Assembly (NCBI GenBank): GCA_963834515.1
Contig: CAWICB010000005.1
Location: forward strand, 372,001 to 436,000
From: RYN-230 sp963834515
GTDB lineage: Bacteria > Actinomycetota > Actinomycetes > Streptosporangiales > Streptosporangiaceae
Direction of reading: 5' to 3'
DNA: 64,000 bases
The notes under the pieces are model-generated. The model was not told the origin of the DNA, ran no database searches, and saw only the letters and a program-made list of their open reading frames with translations. A program made the translations under genes and the position numbers. Position 1 is the stretch's first letter, and every line of letters begins with the position of its first letter. Below are positions 40,373 to 48,304 of this stretch, piece after piece.

Positions 40373-41443
40373 ATGGATCGCCTTCGTGTGCTGGCCGCCA
40401 TGTCGGGCGGCGTCGACTCCGCGGTGGCCGCTGCCCGGGCCGCGGATGCCGGGCACGATGTGACCGGGGTGCATCTCGCGCTGGCCGCGAACCCGCAGTC
40501 ACACCGGACCGGGGCGCGCGGCTGCTGCACGGTGGAGGACGCCCGCGACGCGCGCCGGGCCGCGGACGTGATCGGCATCTCGTTCTACGTCTGGGACATG
40601 GCCGAACGGTTCAGCCGGGACGTGGTGGACGACTTCGTAGCCGAATACGCCCGGGGCCGCACCCCCAACCCGTGCCTGCGCTGCAACGAGAAGATCAAGT
40701 TCGCGGCGGTGCTGGACCGTGCGGTCGCGCTCGGCTTCGACGCGGTCTGCACCGGGCACCATGCCCGGCTGGACGGTGGCCGCCTGCGCCGCAGCGTGGA
40801 CGACGGCAAGGACCAGTCCTACGTGCTGGCCGTGCTGACCCGGCAGCAGCTGGACCGGGCCATGTTCCCACTGGGCTCCTCGACCAAGGCGGAGGTGCGG
40901 GCCGAGGCGGCCGCCCGCGGGATGGCCGTGGCGGCCAAGCCGGACAGTCACGACGTGTGCTTCATCCCGGACGGGGACACCCGGGCCTTCCTGGCCGGCC
41001 GGCTGGGCGGCGCGCCGGGCCGCATCGTGACCCAGGACGGCGCGCTGGTCGGCCAGCACGAGGGGGCGTACGCGTTCACCGTCGGCCAGCGGAAGGGCCT
41101 GCGGGTCGGGGTGCCGGCCACGGACGGCCAGCCGCGCTATGTGCTGGACATCGAGCCGGTCAGCCGGACCGTTACCGTGGGCCCACGGGAAGCGCTGGAC
41201 GTGCACGAGATCGTGGCCGAGCGGACGGTGTGGACCGGGTGCGAGCCGCTGCCCGCCCCCCGGGACGGCCTGGTCCAGCTGCGCGCGCACGGTGAGGTGC
41301 ATCCGGCCACCGCGGAACTGGACGGTGAGCTGCTCCGGATCCGGCTGCACGAGGCGGCCCGCGGCGTAGCCCGGGGCCAGGCCGCGGTGCTGTACGACGG
41401 CGACACCGTGCTAGGCAGCGGGACGATCGCCGCCACCTGCTGA
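40373..41443 (+). CDS. mnmA: tRNA-specific 2-thiouridylase
   Basis: Adds sulfur to U34 of tRNA(Lys/Glu/Gln). The 356-residue protein has the PP-loop VLAAMSGGVDSAVAAARA, the catalytic Cys in TPNPCLRCNEKIKFA, the second Cys in SHDVCFIPDGDTRAFL, and TVGQRKGLRVG. The ATG at 40373 is the only start matching the family; the frame upstream runs through the tandem repeat. Pairing with the upstream cysteine desulfurase is conserved in actinomycetes. Confidence 0.94.
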   Translation: MDRLRVLAAMSGGVDSAVAAARAADAGHDVTGVHLALAANPQSHRTGARGCCTVEDARDARRAADVIGISFYVWDMAERFSRDVVDDFVAEYARGRTPNPCLRCNEKIKFAAVLDRAVALGFDAVCTGHHARLDGGRLRRSVDDGKDQSYVLAVLTRQQLDRAMFPLGSSTKAEVRAEAAARGMAVAAKPDSHDVCFIPDGDTRAFLAGRLGGAPGRIVTQDGALVGQHEGAYAFTVGQRKGLRVGVPATDGQPRYVLDIEPVSRTVTVGPREALDVHEIVAERTVWTGCEPLPAPRDGLVQLRAHGEVHPATAELDGELLRIRLHEAARGVARGQAAVLYDGDTVLGSGTIAATC

Positions 41444-41591
41444 GGCCGTCCGGCCAGCGCCCGGGCGCAGCACCCCTGGGGCCGCGGATTTGGGCCTGGT
41501 AACTGCGTTTAACCATGCCTGGCCGGGAGATATTAGCGGCCCACGCAGGGCAGCGACTACTGCAACAAGATGGGGCAAACCGCGTCACGAT

Positions 41592-41672
41592 TTGTTCACG
41601 GTGCGGCGCGCAGGCTAGCAAAAGTTTCCGTAAAGTGCATCTCTTGTTGCCCGTTGGGAAAGCCTCTAGCGT
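41592..41672 (+). promoter_or_regulatory. Candidate tandem promoters of the sugar ABC operon
   Basis: The ~285-bp spacer after mnmA is markedly AT-richer than the coding DNA. Two plausible sigma-70-like pairs are TTGTTC (41592-41597) with TAGCAA (41616-41621), 18 nt apart, and TTGTTG (41644-41649) with TAGCGT (41667-41672), 17 nt apart. The latter fits the actinomycete TAnnnT -10. No clear LacI-type operator was identified. Confidence 0.4.
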
Positions 41673-41728
41673 GGCAGGCAACAGCAGGGGTGACAGGTGC
41701 GACGAAGCGCCCGGTCGCGGGAGGCGCC

Positions 41729-43069
41729 ATGATTGGTGGCAGTGATCGCAAGCCCAGCTCTGGAAGGCGCGCCCGGGCGTGGCGCCCAGGACAGCGCGGT
41801 CGGCCCCGGCTCCGGCTGCTGATCGCTGCCGCCGGTGGCGGCATCCTGCTCTCCTCCGTGCTGGCCGCATGCGGTACCAGCAGCGCCAGCACCGGGCCGG
41901 TGACGCTGAACTTCTACCTGTACCCGGACACCTCCGGGGCCACCCAGACGGCCATCAACAACTGCGACGCGCAGAGCCACGGCAAGTACAAGATCTCCTA
42001 CCAGCTGCTGCCCACCGGGTCTGACGACCAGCGGCTGCAGCTGGTCCGGCGGCTGGCCGCGCACGATTCCACGATCGACATCATGGGCCTCGACGTGACC
42101 TGGGAGCCCGAGTTCGCCAACGCCGGCTGGATCGTGCCATGGACCGGCGCCGACAAGACGCAGGCTGAGGACGGCACGCTGCCGGCCGCGCTGGACACGG
42201 CCATCTGGAAGGGCAAGCTCGTTGCGGTGCCGGACAACAGCAACACCCAGCTGCTGTGGTACGACTCCGCCCTGGTCAAGACCCCGCCCAAGACCTGGGC
42301 CCAGATGCTGGCCGACGCGGCGCAGCTGAAGAAGGAAGGCAAGCCGCACTACATCGAGATCCAGGGTGCCCAGTACGAGGGCGCGACGGTCTGGTTCAAC
42401 ACCATGGTGGCCAGCGCGGGCGGCACCATCCTGAATGCGGCCGCGACCAAGCCGGTGCTGGGCGCGCCCGCGGTCAAGGCGCTGTCGATCATGCATCAGC
42501 TGGCCACCGGGCCGGGCGCCGACCCGTCGCTGGACGTGCAGATGGAGAACCAGAACCGGCTGGCCATGGAGGCGGGCACGGCCGCGTTCGAGCTGAACTA
42601 CCCGTTCGTCTATCCGGCCATGAAGTTGGACAACCCGAAGCTGTTCAAGACGTTCAAGTGGGCGCTGTACCCGGAGGTCACCCCCGGGGTGCCGGCCAAG
42701 GTGACGATCGGCGGGATCGACCTCGCGGTCAGCGCCTACTCGCAGCACAAGGCGCTGGCGTTCCAGGCCGCGCTGTGCCTGCGGGACAAGCAGAACCAGA
42801 TCATCGGGGCCAACGTGGGCGGCGTGCCGCCCACCATCACCAGCCTGTACAACAACCCGGCGCTGTTCAAGGATTACCCGTTCCACGCCGACATCCTGAA
42901 CGCGCTCGAGCACGCCAGCGTCCGCCCGAAGACCCCGGTCTACCAGGTCGTATCCATTGACATCTCACACCTGATCTCGCCAGCGTCCGGGATCAGCCCG
43001 ACGGGTACCGAGAGCTCGATGGTCAGCCAGATCAATGACGCCCTGCAATCGAAGGGCCTGGTCCCGTGA
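41729..43069 (+). CDS. Sugar ABC transporter substrate-binding lipoprotein (MalE/UgpB-like)
   Basis: Extracellular binding protein (446 aa). Residues 1-50 are a basic region, a hydrophobic core (LLIAAAGGGILLSSV) and the lipobox LAAC-G, so the mature protein is lipid-anchored at Cys about 49. The body matches family 1 solute-binding proteins: LNFYLYPDTSGATQ, DIMGLDVTWEPEFANAGWI, DNSNTQLLWYDSALVKTPPK, and AAFELNYPFVYPAM. It is followed by two permeases and an MsiK-type ATPase. GGGAGG lies before the ATG at 41729. The nearby GH13 glucosidase suggests an alpha-glucoside or trehalose-type substrate, by inference only. Confidence 0.9.
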   Translation: MIGGSDRKPSSGRRARAWRPGQRGRPRLRLLIAAAGGGILLSSVLAACGTSSASTGPVTLNFYLYPDTSGATQTAINNCDAQSHGKYKISYQLLPTGSDDQRLQLVRRLAAHDSTIDIMGLDVTWEPEFANAGWIVPWTGADKTQAEDGTLPAALDTAIWKGKLVAVPDNSNTQLLWYDSALVKTPPKTWAQMLADAAQLKKEGKPHYIEIQGAQYEGATVWFNTMVASAGGTILNAAATKPVLGAPAVKALSIMHQLATGPGADPSLDVQMENQNRLAMEAGTAAFELNYPFVYPAMKLDNPKLFKTFKWALYPEVTPGVPAKVTIGGIDLAVSAYSQHKALAFQAALCLRDKQNQIIGANVGGVPPTITSLYNNPALFKDYPFHADILNALEHASVRPKTPVYQVVSIDISHLISPASGISPTGTESSMVSQINDALQSKGLVP

Positions 43070-43118
43070 GCCGCCACCCGGCACCGGGCGGCACGGCCCG
43101 GAAGGAAGGAAGGGGCCG

Positions 43119-44066
43119 ATGAGTACGACCACGGAGACGGTCCCCGGTGGGGCCACCGAACAGGTAGCGAAGCGGCGTAAAGCGCCGCTGTCCGAGGGGG
43201 CGCGGGCCGAGCGCAGGTTCGGCTGGCTGCTGTGCGCCCCGGCCGTGATCGTGATGGTCGCCGTCACCGCCTTCCCGATCGGCTACGCCATCTACCTGTC
43301 GCTATTGCGCGACAACCTGGAGCTTCCGAACGACACCAAGTTCATCGGGCTCAGCAACTACGCGGCCGTGCTCACGTCCCCGTACTGGTGGCAGGCGCTG
43401 AAGGTGACCGTGGTCATCACCATCTTCTCGGTCGCTATCACCCTGGTCCTCGGCATGCTGCTGGCCATCGTCATGCACCGGACGCTGTTCGGCCGCGGCA
43501 CGGTCCGCACCGCCGCGCTCATCCCGTACGGGATCGTGACCGTCGCCGCCGCCTACGGCTGGCAGTTCGCCTGGACCCCGGGCATCGGTTACCTGTCCGC
43601 GGCGTTCAACTACAGTGCGCCGCTGACCACGGAATACAAGGCGATTGCGGTCATCATCCTGGCGGAAGTCTGGAAGACCACCCCGTTCATGGGGCTGCTG
43701 CTGCTGGCCGGGCTGTCCCTGGTCCCCGAGGACCTGCAGAAGGCCGCGAAGGTGGACGGCGCCACCGCCTGGCAGCGGTTCTGGCGGATCACCGTCCCGC
43801 TGATGAAGCCGGCCATCCTGGTCGCGCTGCTGTTCCGCACGCTGGACTCGTTCCGGATCTTCGACAGCATCTTCATCCTGACGGCCGGTGCCAACAACAC
43901 CTCGTCGGTGTCGATCCTCGGCTGGGACAACCTGTTCAACGCGCTGAACCTGGGGATCGGCTCGGCCATCTCGATCCTGATCTTCGTCTGCGTGGCGATC
44001 ATCGCGTTCCTGTTCATCAAGGGCTTCGGCACCGCGGCCCCAGGCACCGACAACCTCGGGAGGTGA
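43119..44066 (+). CDS. Sugar ABC transporter permease, MalF type
   Basis: 315-residue inner-membrane permease with six spans, the first WLLCAPAVIVMVAVTAFPIG. The cytoplasmic EAA loop that docks to the ATPase reads EDLQKAAKVDGATAWQRFWR followed by ITVPLMKPAIL. The start at 43119 has a long purine tract GGAAGGAAGGAAGGGG immediately upstream; the earlier frame from 43035 overlaps the binding-protein stop and is rejected. It is 49 bp after the binding-protein gene. Confidence 0.92.
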   Translation: MSTTTETVPGGATEQVAKRRKAPLSEGARAERRFGWLLCAPAVIVMVAVTAFPIGYAIYLSLLRDNLELPNDTKFIGLSNYAAVLTSPYWWQALKVTVVITIFSVAITLVLGMLLAIVMHRTLFGRGTVRTAALIPYGIVTVAAAYGWQFAWTPGIGYLSAAFNYSAPLTTEYKAIAVIILAEVWKTTPFMGLLLLAGLSLVPEDLQKAAKVDGATAWQRFWRITVPLMKPAILVALLFRTLDSFRIFDSIFILTAGANNTSSVSILGWDNLFNALNLGIGSAISILIFVCVAIIAFLFIKGFGTAAPGTDNLGR

Positions 44067-44073
44067 CTCGCTG

Positions 44074-44913
44074 ATGGCTGCTGTTACCACCACGCCGCGG
44101 CAGAAGTTCGGCTGGGGGACGGCTAACGTCGTCGTCATAGCGCTGGCGCTGATCCCGGTGCTCTGGCTGGCCTCACTGTCGTTCAAGACGCCCGCCGCGG
44201 TTCTCGATCCGTCCTTCCTGCCCAAACAGTGGACCTGGGGGAACTACAGCAGCATCCTGAAGACCTCGCAGTTCACCAGGCCGCTGCTGAACTCGATCGG
44301 TATCGGCCTCATCGCGACGTTCATCTCCGTCGTGCTGGCCTCCATGGCCGCCTACGCGGTGGCCCGGCTGCGCTTCCCGGGCAAGGCCGTGCTCATCGGG
44401 GTAGCGCTGCTGATCGCGATGTTCCCGCAGATCGCGCTGGTCACCCCGCTGTTCAGCATCGAGCGCGCGCTCGGCCTGTTCAACACCTGGCCGGGCCTGA
44501 TCATCCCCTACGTGGCCTTCGGCCTGCCGCTCGGCATCTACATCCTGTCGGCGTTCTTCCGGGAGATCCCCTGGGAGCTGGAGAAGGCGGCCAAGGTGGA
44601 CGGGGCCACGCCGTTCCAGGCGTTCATGCGGGTCATCGCCCCGCTGGCCGCGCCGGGCATGGTCACCACGGCCATCCTGATCTTCCTGTTCTGCTGGAAC
44701 GAGTTCCTGTTCGCGATCTCGTTCACCTCGACCATCAACGCCCGGACGGCGCCGGCGTCGCTGGCCTACTTCAGCGGCGGCTCGGTGTTCACCATCCCGA
44801 CCGGCCCGATCGCGGCCGCCGCAGTGGTCATCACCATCCCGATCATCATCTTCGTGCTGTTCTTCCAGCGCCGTATCGTCGCTGGGCTGACCTCCGGCGC
44901 GGTCAAGGGCTAG
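44074..44913 (+). CDS. Sugar ABC transporter permease, MalG type
   Basis: 279-residue permease pairing with the upstream MalF-type protein. It has six spans beginning VVVIALALIPVLWLASLSF and the MalG-type segment KQWTWGNYSSILKTSQFTRP. The EAA loop is WELEKAAKVDGATPFQAFMR followed by VIAPLAAPGM. The ATG lies 7 bp after the previous stop, with GGGAGG at about 44059-44064, so translation is probably coupled. Confidence 0.93.
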   Translation: MAAVTTTPRQKFGWGTANVVVIALALIPVLWLASLSFKTPAAVLDPSFLPKQWTWGNYSSILKTSQFTRPLLNSIGIGLIATFISVVLASMAAYAVARLRFPGKAVLIGVALLIAMFPQIALVTPLFSIERALGLFNTWPGLIIPYVAFGLPLGIYILSAFFREIPWELEKAAKVDGATPFQAFMRVIAPLAAPGMVTTAILIFLFCWNEFLFAISFTSTINARTAPASLAYFSGGSVFTIPTGPIAAAAVVITIPIIIFVLFFQRRIVAGLTSGAVKG

Positions 44914-44930
44914 CGGATCAAGGAGAGACA

Positions 44931-46220
44931 GTGGCTGAAATCATCCTGGACAACGTCACCAAGCGCTTCCCGGACGGCGCGCTGGCCGTTGACAAGATCA
45001 ACCTCGACATCGCCGACGGCGAGTTCGTCATCCTGGTCGGGCCATCGGGCTGCGGCAAGTCGACCACGCTCAACATGATCGCCGGGCTGGAGGACATCAC
45101 CGACGGCGAGCTGCGCATCGCGGGCCAGGTGGTCAACAACAAGTCGCCCAAGGACCGGGACATCGCCATGGTGTTCCAGAGCTACGCGCTGTACCCGCAC
45201 ATGACGGTGCGGGAGAACATGGGCTTCGCGCTCAAGCTGGCCAAGACGCCGCGGGACGTGATCAACCAGAAGGTCGAGGAGGCGGCGCGGATCCTGGACC
45301 TGACCCAGCACCTGGACCGCAAGCCCGCCAACCTGTCCGGCGGCCAGCGGCAGCGGGTAGCCATGGGCCGGGCCATCGTCCGCGACCCGTCCGCGTTCCT
45401 GATGGACGAGCCGCTGTCCAACCTGGACGCCAAGCTGCGGGTGCAGATGCGCACCGAGGTGTCCCGGATCCAGCGCCGGCTGGGCACCACCATGATCTAC
45501 GTGACGCACGACCAGACCGAGGCGATGACGCTCGGCGACCGGGTCGCGGTCATGCGCAACGGCATCCTGCAGCAGGTGGCGTCGCCGCAGGAACTCTACG
45601 ACCGGCCCGCCAACTTGTTCGTGGCCGGCTTTATCGGCTCCCCCGCGATGAACTTCATGGGCGGCACCCTGGAGGAGGACAAGCTGCGCACTGGCCTGGG
45701 CGACATCCCGCTGGCCGGCCGGCTGCAGCAGGTGCTGAGCAGTTCCGCGGCAGGCCGGCAGATGATCGTGGGCATCCGCCCGGAGGACTTCGAGGACGCG
45801 TCGCTGGTGCCCGCTGAGACCCGGCAAAACGGGATCACGTTCCCGGCCACCGTGGACGTGGTGGAGTCGCTCGGCTCGGAGAAATTCGTCTACTTCAGCC
45901 AGGAACTGGGCGGGGTGGACGCGGCCGAGCTTACTGAGCTGGCCCGGGACTCCGGCCGGGCGGACACCGGCGATGCCAGCGAGACCGTGGTCGCCCGGTT
46001 CGACCCGGCCACCCGGCTCACCGAGGGGGAGAACGCCGAGATCTGGGTAGACGTACGCAGGCTGCACGTTTTCGACCCGGAAACCGGCAAGAATCTCACG
46101 CTGGGGGACTCCGGCTCACCAGCCAGTGCCACGGGCCCGGCCGACGGGAGCGCTCCCGCGCAGGCCGACACGGGCGCTGCCGGGCAGGCCTCGGGGTCAG
46201 CGACCGCGCCGCCGCGCTGA
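44931..46220 (+). CDS. Sugar ABC transporter ATP-binding protein (MsiK/UgpC type)
   Basis: ATPase of the CUT1 importer family (429 aa). Walker A is VGPSGCGKSTTLNM, the Q-loop is in MVFQSYALYPHMTVRENMGF, the signature is NLSGGQRQRVAMGRA, Walker B is AFLMDEPLSNLDAKLRVQ and the H-loop VTHDQTEAMTLG. A C-terminal TOBE-like domain (IVGIRPEDFEDASL, VVESLGSEKFVYF) is followed by an Ala/Pro/Ser tail. The GTG at 44931 follows AAGGAGAG. In Streptomyces one MsiK often serves several transporters; here the ATPase is in the operon and may be dedicated. The 3' end overlaps the convergent ParB-like gene by 24 bp. Confidence 0.94.
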   Translation: MAEIILDNVTKRFPDGALAVDKINLDIADGEFVILVGPSGCGKSTTLNMIAGLEDITDGELRIAGQVVNNKSPKDRDIAMVFQSYALYPHMTVRENMGFALKLAKTPRDVINQKVEEAARILDLTQHLDRKPANLSGGQRQRVAMGRAIVRDPSAFLMDEPLSNLDAKLRVQMRTEVSRIQRRLGTTMIYVTHDQTEAMTLGDRVAVMRNGILQQVASPQELYDRPANLFVAGFIGSPAMNFMGGTLEEDKLRTGLGDIPLAGRLQQVLSSSAAGRQMIVGIRPEDFEDASLVPAETRQNGITFPATVDVVESLGSEKFVYFSQELGGVDAAELTELARDSGRADTGDASETVVARFDPATRLTEGENAEIWVDVRRLHVFDPETGKNLTLGDSGSPASATGPADGSAPAQADTGAAGQASGSATAPPR

Positions 46221-47057
46221 CCCGAGCCGCCGCTGCAGTTCCTCGATCACCTCGTCGTTCCACTCGTGGGTGCGGATCAGCCGGTAGCGTTCCCGGGCGA
46301 TGGTGAGGTACGCCTCGGCGTCGCTGCACGAGCCGACCAGGTCGGCCGCGTGCAGCATGCGGACGACTGGGGTGAACTCGTCGGCGAACCACCGGCGGGA
46401 CACCTCGGCACGGTCGTAGAACTTGTGCTCGTGCTGCATGAGCCGGAACCCCCAGGCTTCCACCGTTTCGCTGAGTTCCGCGTAGGACCAGGGATCGGCC
46501 ACGGTGATCTTGGCGTAGGCGGAGTCGGGCAGCCTGACCCGGGAGCGGAACAGCCGCTCGTAGTCTTTGAACAGCAGGTCGCCGCGGCGCTGGATGCCGC
46601 GGGCGGGCAGCTTGGTGAGGATCTCGGTCACGTACGCGTCGATGGTCTGCTGCCCGGTAGCCAGCGCGATGGACACCCGGTGATGCCCGTCCGCCACGAA
46701 GTACATGTCGCCCACCTGGTACACGTCGATGGGCGGGATGGACTCGCCGCGCCGCTGGGCCAGCGCCAGCCGCTCCCAGCGTTCCCGGACCCGGTTCGAG
46801 GTGGGCCGGAACCGGCGGTCGAAGTCCCGGGTGGAGTCCACCGTGCCCACGATCCGGTCCAGCCGGATCGTCCGCAACCCCAGCCGCCGTTCGCCGGCCC
46901 GGCCCAGCGCGGTGACGACCTCGTCGAACGGCAGGATCAGGTTGACGTCGTCCGGTTCCCGGCGCAGCCGCTGGACCAGCCGGGCCAGCACCTGGCGGCG
47001 CCGGATGCGCAGGAAGTCGTTGTCGACATCAGCGCGCGGGAAGCCGGTGTCAGGCAC
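46197..47057 (-). CDS. ParB/sulfiredoxin-fold domain protein
   Basis: 286-residue protein with a ParB-N-like segment at about 108-145: IPPIDVYQVGDMYFVADGHH followed by RVSIALATGQQTIDAYVTEI. The N-terminus is basic and helical (FLRIRRRQVLARLVQRLRRE). There is no ParB HTH/spacer domain and no parA neighbour, so a chromosome-partition role is unlikely despite the usual automatic name. ParB-like nucleases and CTP-binding switches share this fold; the GHHR motif is intact. It overlaps the metallophosphoesterase start by 8 bp, so the two are co-translated. Confidence 0.75.
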   Translation of the reverse strand: MPDTGFPRADVDNDFLRIRRRQVLARLVQRLRREPDDVNLILPFDEVVTALGRAGERRLGLRTIRLDRIVGTVDSTRDFDRRFRPTSNRVRERWERLALAQRRGESIPPIDVYQVGDMYFVADGHHRVSIALATGQQTIDAYVTEILTKLPARGIQRRGDLLFKDYERLFRSRVRLPDSAYAKITVADPWSYAELSETVEAWGFRLMQHEHKFYDRAEVSRRWFADEFTPVVRMLHAADLVGSCSDAEAYLTIARERYRLIRTHEWNDEVIEELQRRLGSARRRGR

Positions 47058-47826
47058 CCTGGCGCTCCGTGGGCCCAGCCGATTTCGTCCTGGCCGTCCT
47101 GGCCGGGCTGGCCGGGCTGGCCGGCCCCGGCGCGGAGCGCCGGCCGGGGGGTTCCGGGGAGTCGTCCCCCCGGGCCGGCACGTCCATCAGCTGCCAGCCG
47201 GTGACGTTGCGGACGATCGTGCTGCCCAGCCAGTGGTCGCGCCTGGCCGGCTCGGGATCCACATGGCCGTGCAGCAGCAGAGCCGGGCGCAGCCACCCGG
47301 CCAGGGCGTTGAGCGAAGGAAAACCCTGGTGCGGCGGGTCAGCGCCGTCCCCGACGCCGCGCGGTGGGGCGTGGCTGAGCAGGACGTCCACCGATCGCAC
47401 CGCACCGCGCGGCCGGCGCAGCCGGGCCCGGGCGGCCAGCCGCCGGGCCCGGCGGGCCTGCTGCCGGCCGGTGTACTGGTTGGGGCCGTCGCTGTACCGG
47501 GGGGAGCCGCCCAGGCCAGCGATGCGCAGGCCCGCGACGTCCACCACCCGGCCGTCCGCGTTGACCGCGCCGTCCGGCCACGGTGGCCGGGCGGGCAGGC
47601 CGGCCCGCAGCGTCAGGCCGGCCCGGGACAGCCGGTAGCCGGACACGTCGGGATCGTGGTTGCCGGGCACGAACACCAGCGGCACGTCCAGCCGGTTCAT
47701 CAGGCGGCCCAGGTAGTCGAACGGCAGGTCGCCGCAGGCCAGGATCAGCTCGGCGTCGCGGATCCCGGTCACGTCCGCGCCCAGCACCTCGTCCACGACG
47801 TCAGAGACGGCCAGCACGCGGACCAT
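47050..47826 (-). CDS. Metallophosphoesterase (calcineurin-like)
   Basis: 258-residue phosphoesterase with ILACGDLPFDYLGRLMNRLD, VFVPGNHDPDVSGY, VDVLLSHAPPRGVGDG and LLLHGHVDPEPAR, the GD, GNHD, H and GHxH metal motifs. The first metal motif (usually DxH) reads VSDVVDE and lacks the His, as in some cytoplasmic subfamilies. The last ~40 residues are Pro/Ser/Arg-rich and are encoded by the palindromic repeat at 47144-47173, so the original C-terminus was probably shorter. The substrate is unknown. It is the middle gene of a three-gene minus-strand unit. Confidence 0.82.
   Translation of the reverse strand: MVRVLAVSDVVDEVLGADVTGIRDAELILACGDLPFDYLGRLMNRLDVPLVFVPGNHDPDVSGYRLSRAGLTLRAGLPARPPWPDGAVNADGRVVDVAGLRIAGLGGSPRYSDGPNQYTGRQQARRARRLAARARLRRPRGAVRSVDVLLSHAPPRGVGDGADPPHQGFPSLNALAGWLRPALLLHGHVDPEPARRDHWLGSTIVRNVTGWQLMDVPARGDDSPEPPGRRSAPGPASPASPARTARTKSAGPTERQGA
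47144..47173. repeat. G6/C6 palindrome inside the metallophosphoesterase 3' end
   Basis: CCGGGGGG (47144-47151) pairs with CCCCCCGG (47166-47173) over a 14-nt loop. It is the third copy of this hairpin type in the window (others at 12112-12130 and 40084-40100). Here it lies within an open reading frame and supplies part of a low-complexity C-terminal tail. Confidence 0.6.
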
Positions 47827-47828
47827 AA

Positions 47829-48233
47829 TCAGCGCGTGGCGGGCGCGCGGACGTCCAGCCCACGCTGGCGCAGGCCAGCCTCGGCGCGGTAGATCTCGGC
47901 CTGCGGGACATGGTCGCCCGGCGGCAGCGGGCTGACCTCGAGCCGCTGGCAGGCGGTGCGCAGCAGGTCAAGGTAGGCGCCGCGGAGCGCGCGCAGCCGG
48001 ACCCCCTTGACCGGGATGTCGCTGCGGTTTTCCACGTCCTCCAGCTCGGCGCGGAGCCGGCTCAGCCGGGCGGCTAGCCGGCCGATCGGCTCCGCGGGCA
48101 CCTCGTGGGTGATGACCCGTTCCACCGGCCGCTGCCGGGCGACCCAGCGGGCCAGCCGCACGCTGCCCAGGATCGCGTACCCGATGGCGGTCGGCAGCAG
48201 CACTACGCCGATCAGTTCGATGGCCGGGCTCAT
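47829..48233 (-). CDS. Single-span membrane protein with helical cytoplasmic domain
   Basis: 134-residue protein: an N-terminal membrane span (IELIGVVLLPTAIGYAILGS) then a basic stretch RLARWVARQRPVERV and a mostly helical soluble part with LSRLRAELEDVENRSDIP and VRLRALRGAYLDLLRTACQR. I do not recognise the family. The ATG at 48233 places the span at the very N-terminus; the longer frame to 48281 adds a Cys-rich segment with no ribosome site. It lies 2 bp upstream of the metallophosphoesterase gene and is probably the first gene of that unit, divergent from the GH13 gene 71 bp away. Confidence 0.7.
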   Translation of the reverse strand: MSPAIELIGVVLLPTAIGYAILGSVRLARWVARQRPVERVITHEVPAEPIGRLAARLSRLRAELEDVENRSDIPVKGVRLRALRGAYLDLLRTACQRLEVSPLPPGDHVPQAEIYRAEAGLRQRGLDVRAPATR

Positions 48234-48304
48234 CTTCCAAGTCTCCGCCTGACATCCTGGGCAAGGCAAGTCACCAGGCATAGCAGCTCATTACCCGCAG
48301 GAGA

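Noticed and set aside
46197..47057. Chromosome-partition ParB
   Set aside because: Only the ParB/sulfiredoxin-like fold is present; there is no HTH spacer domain, no parA and no parS-like inverted repeat nearby.
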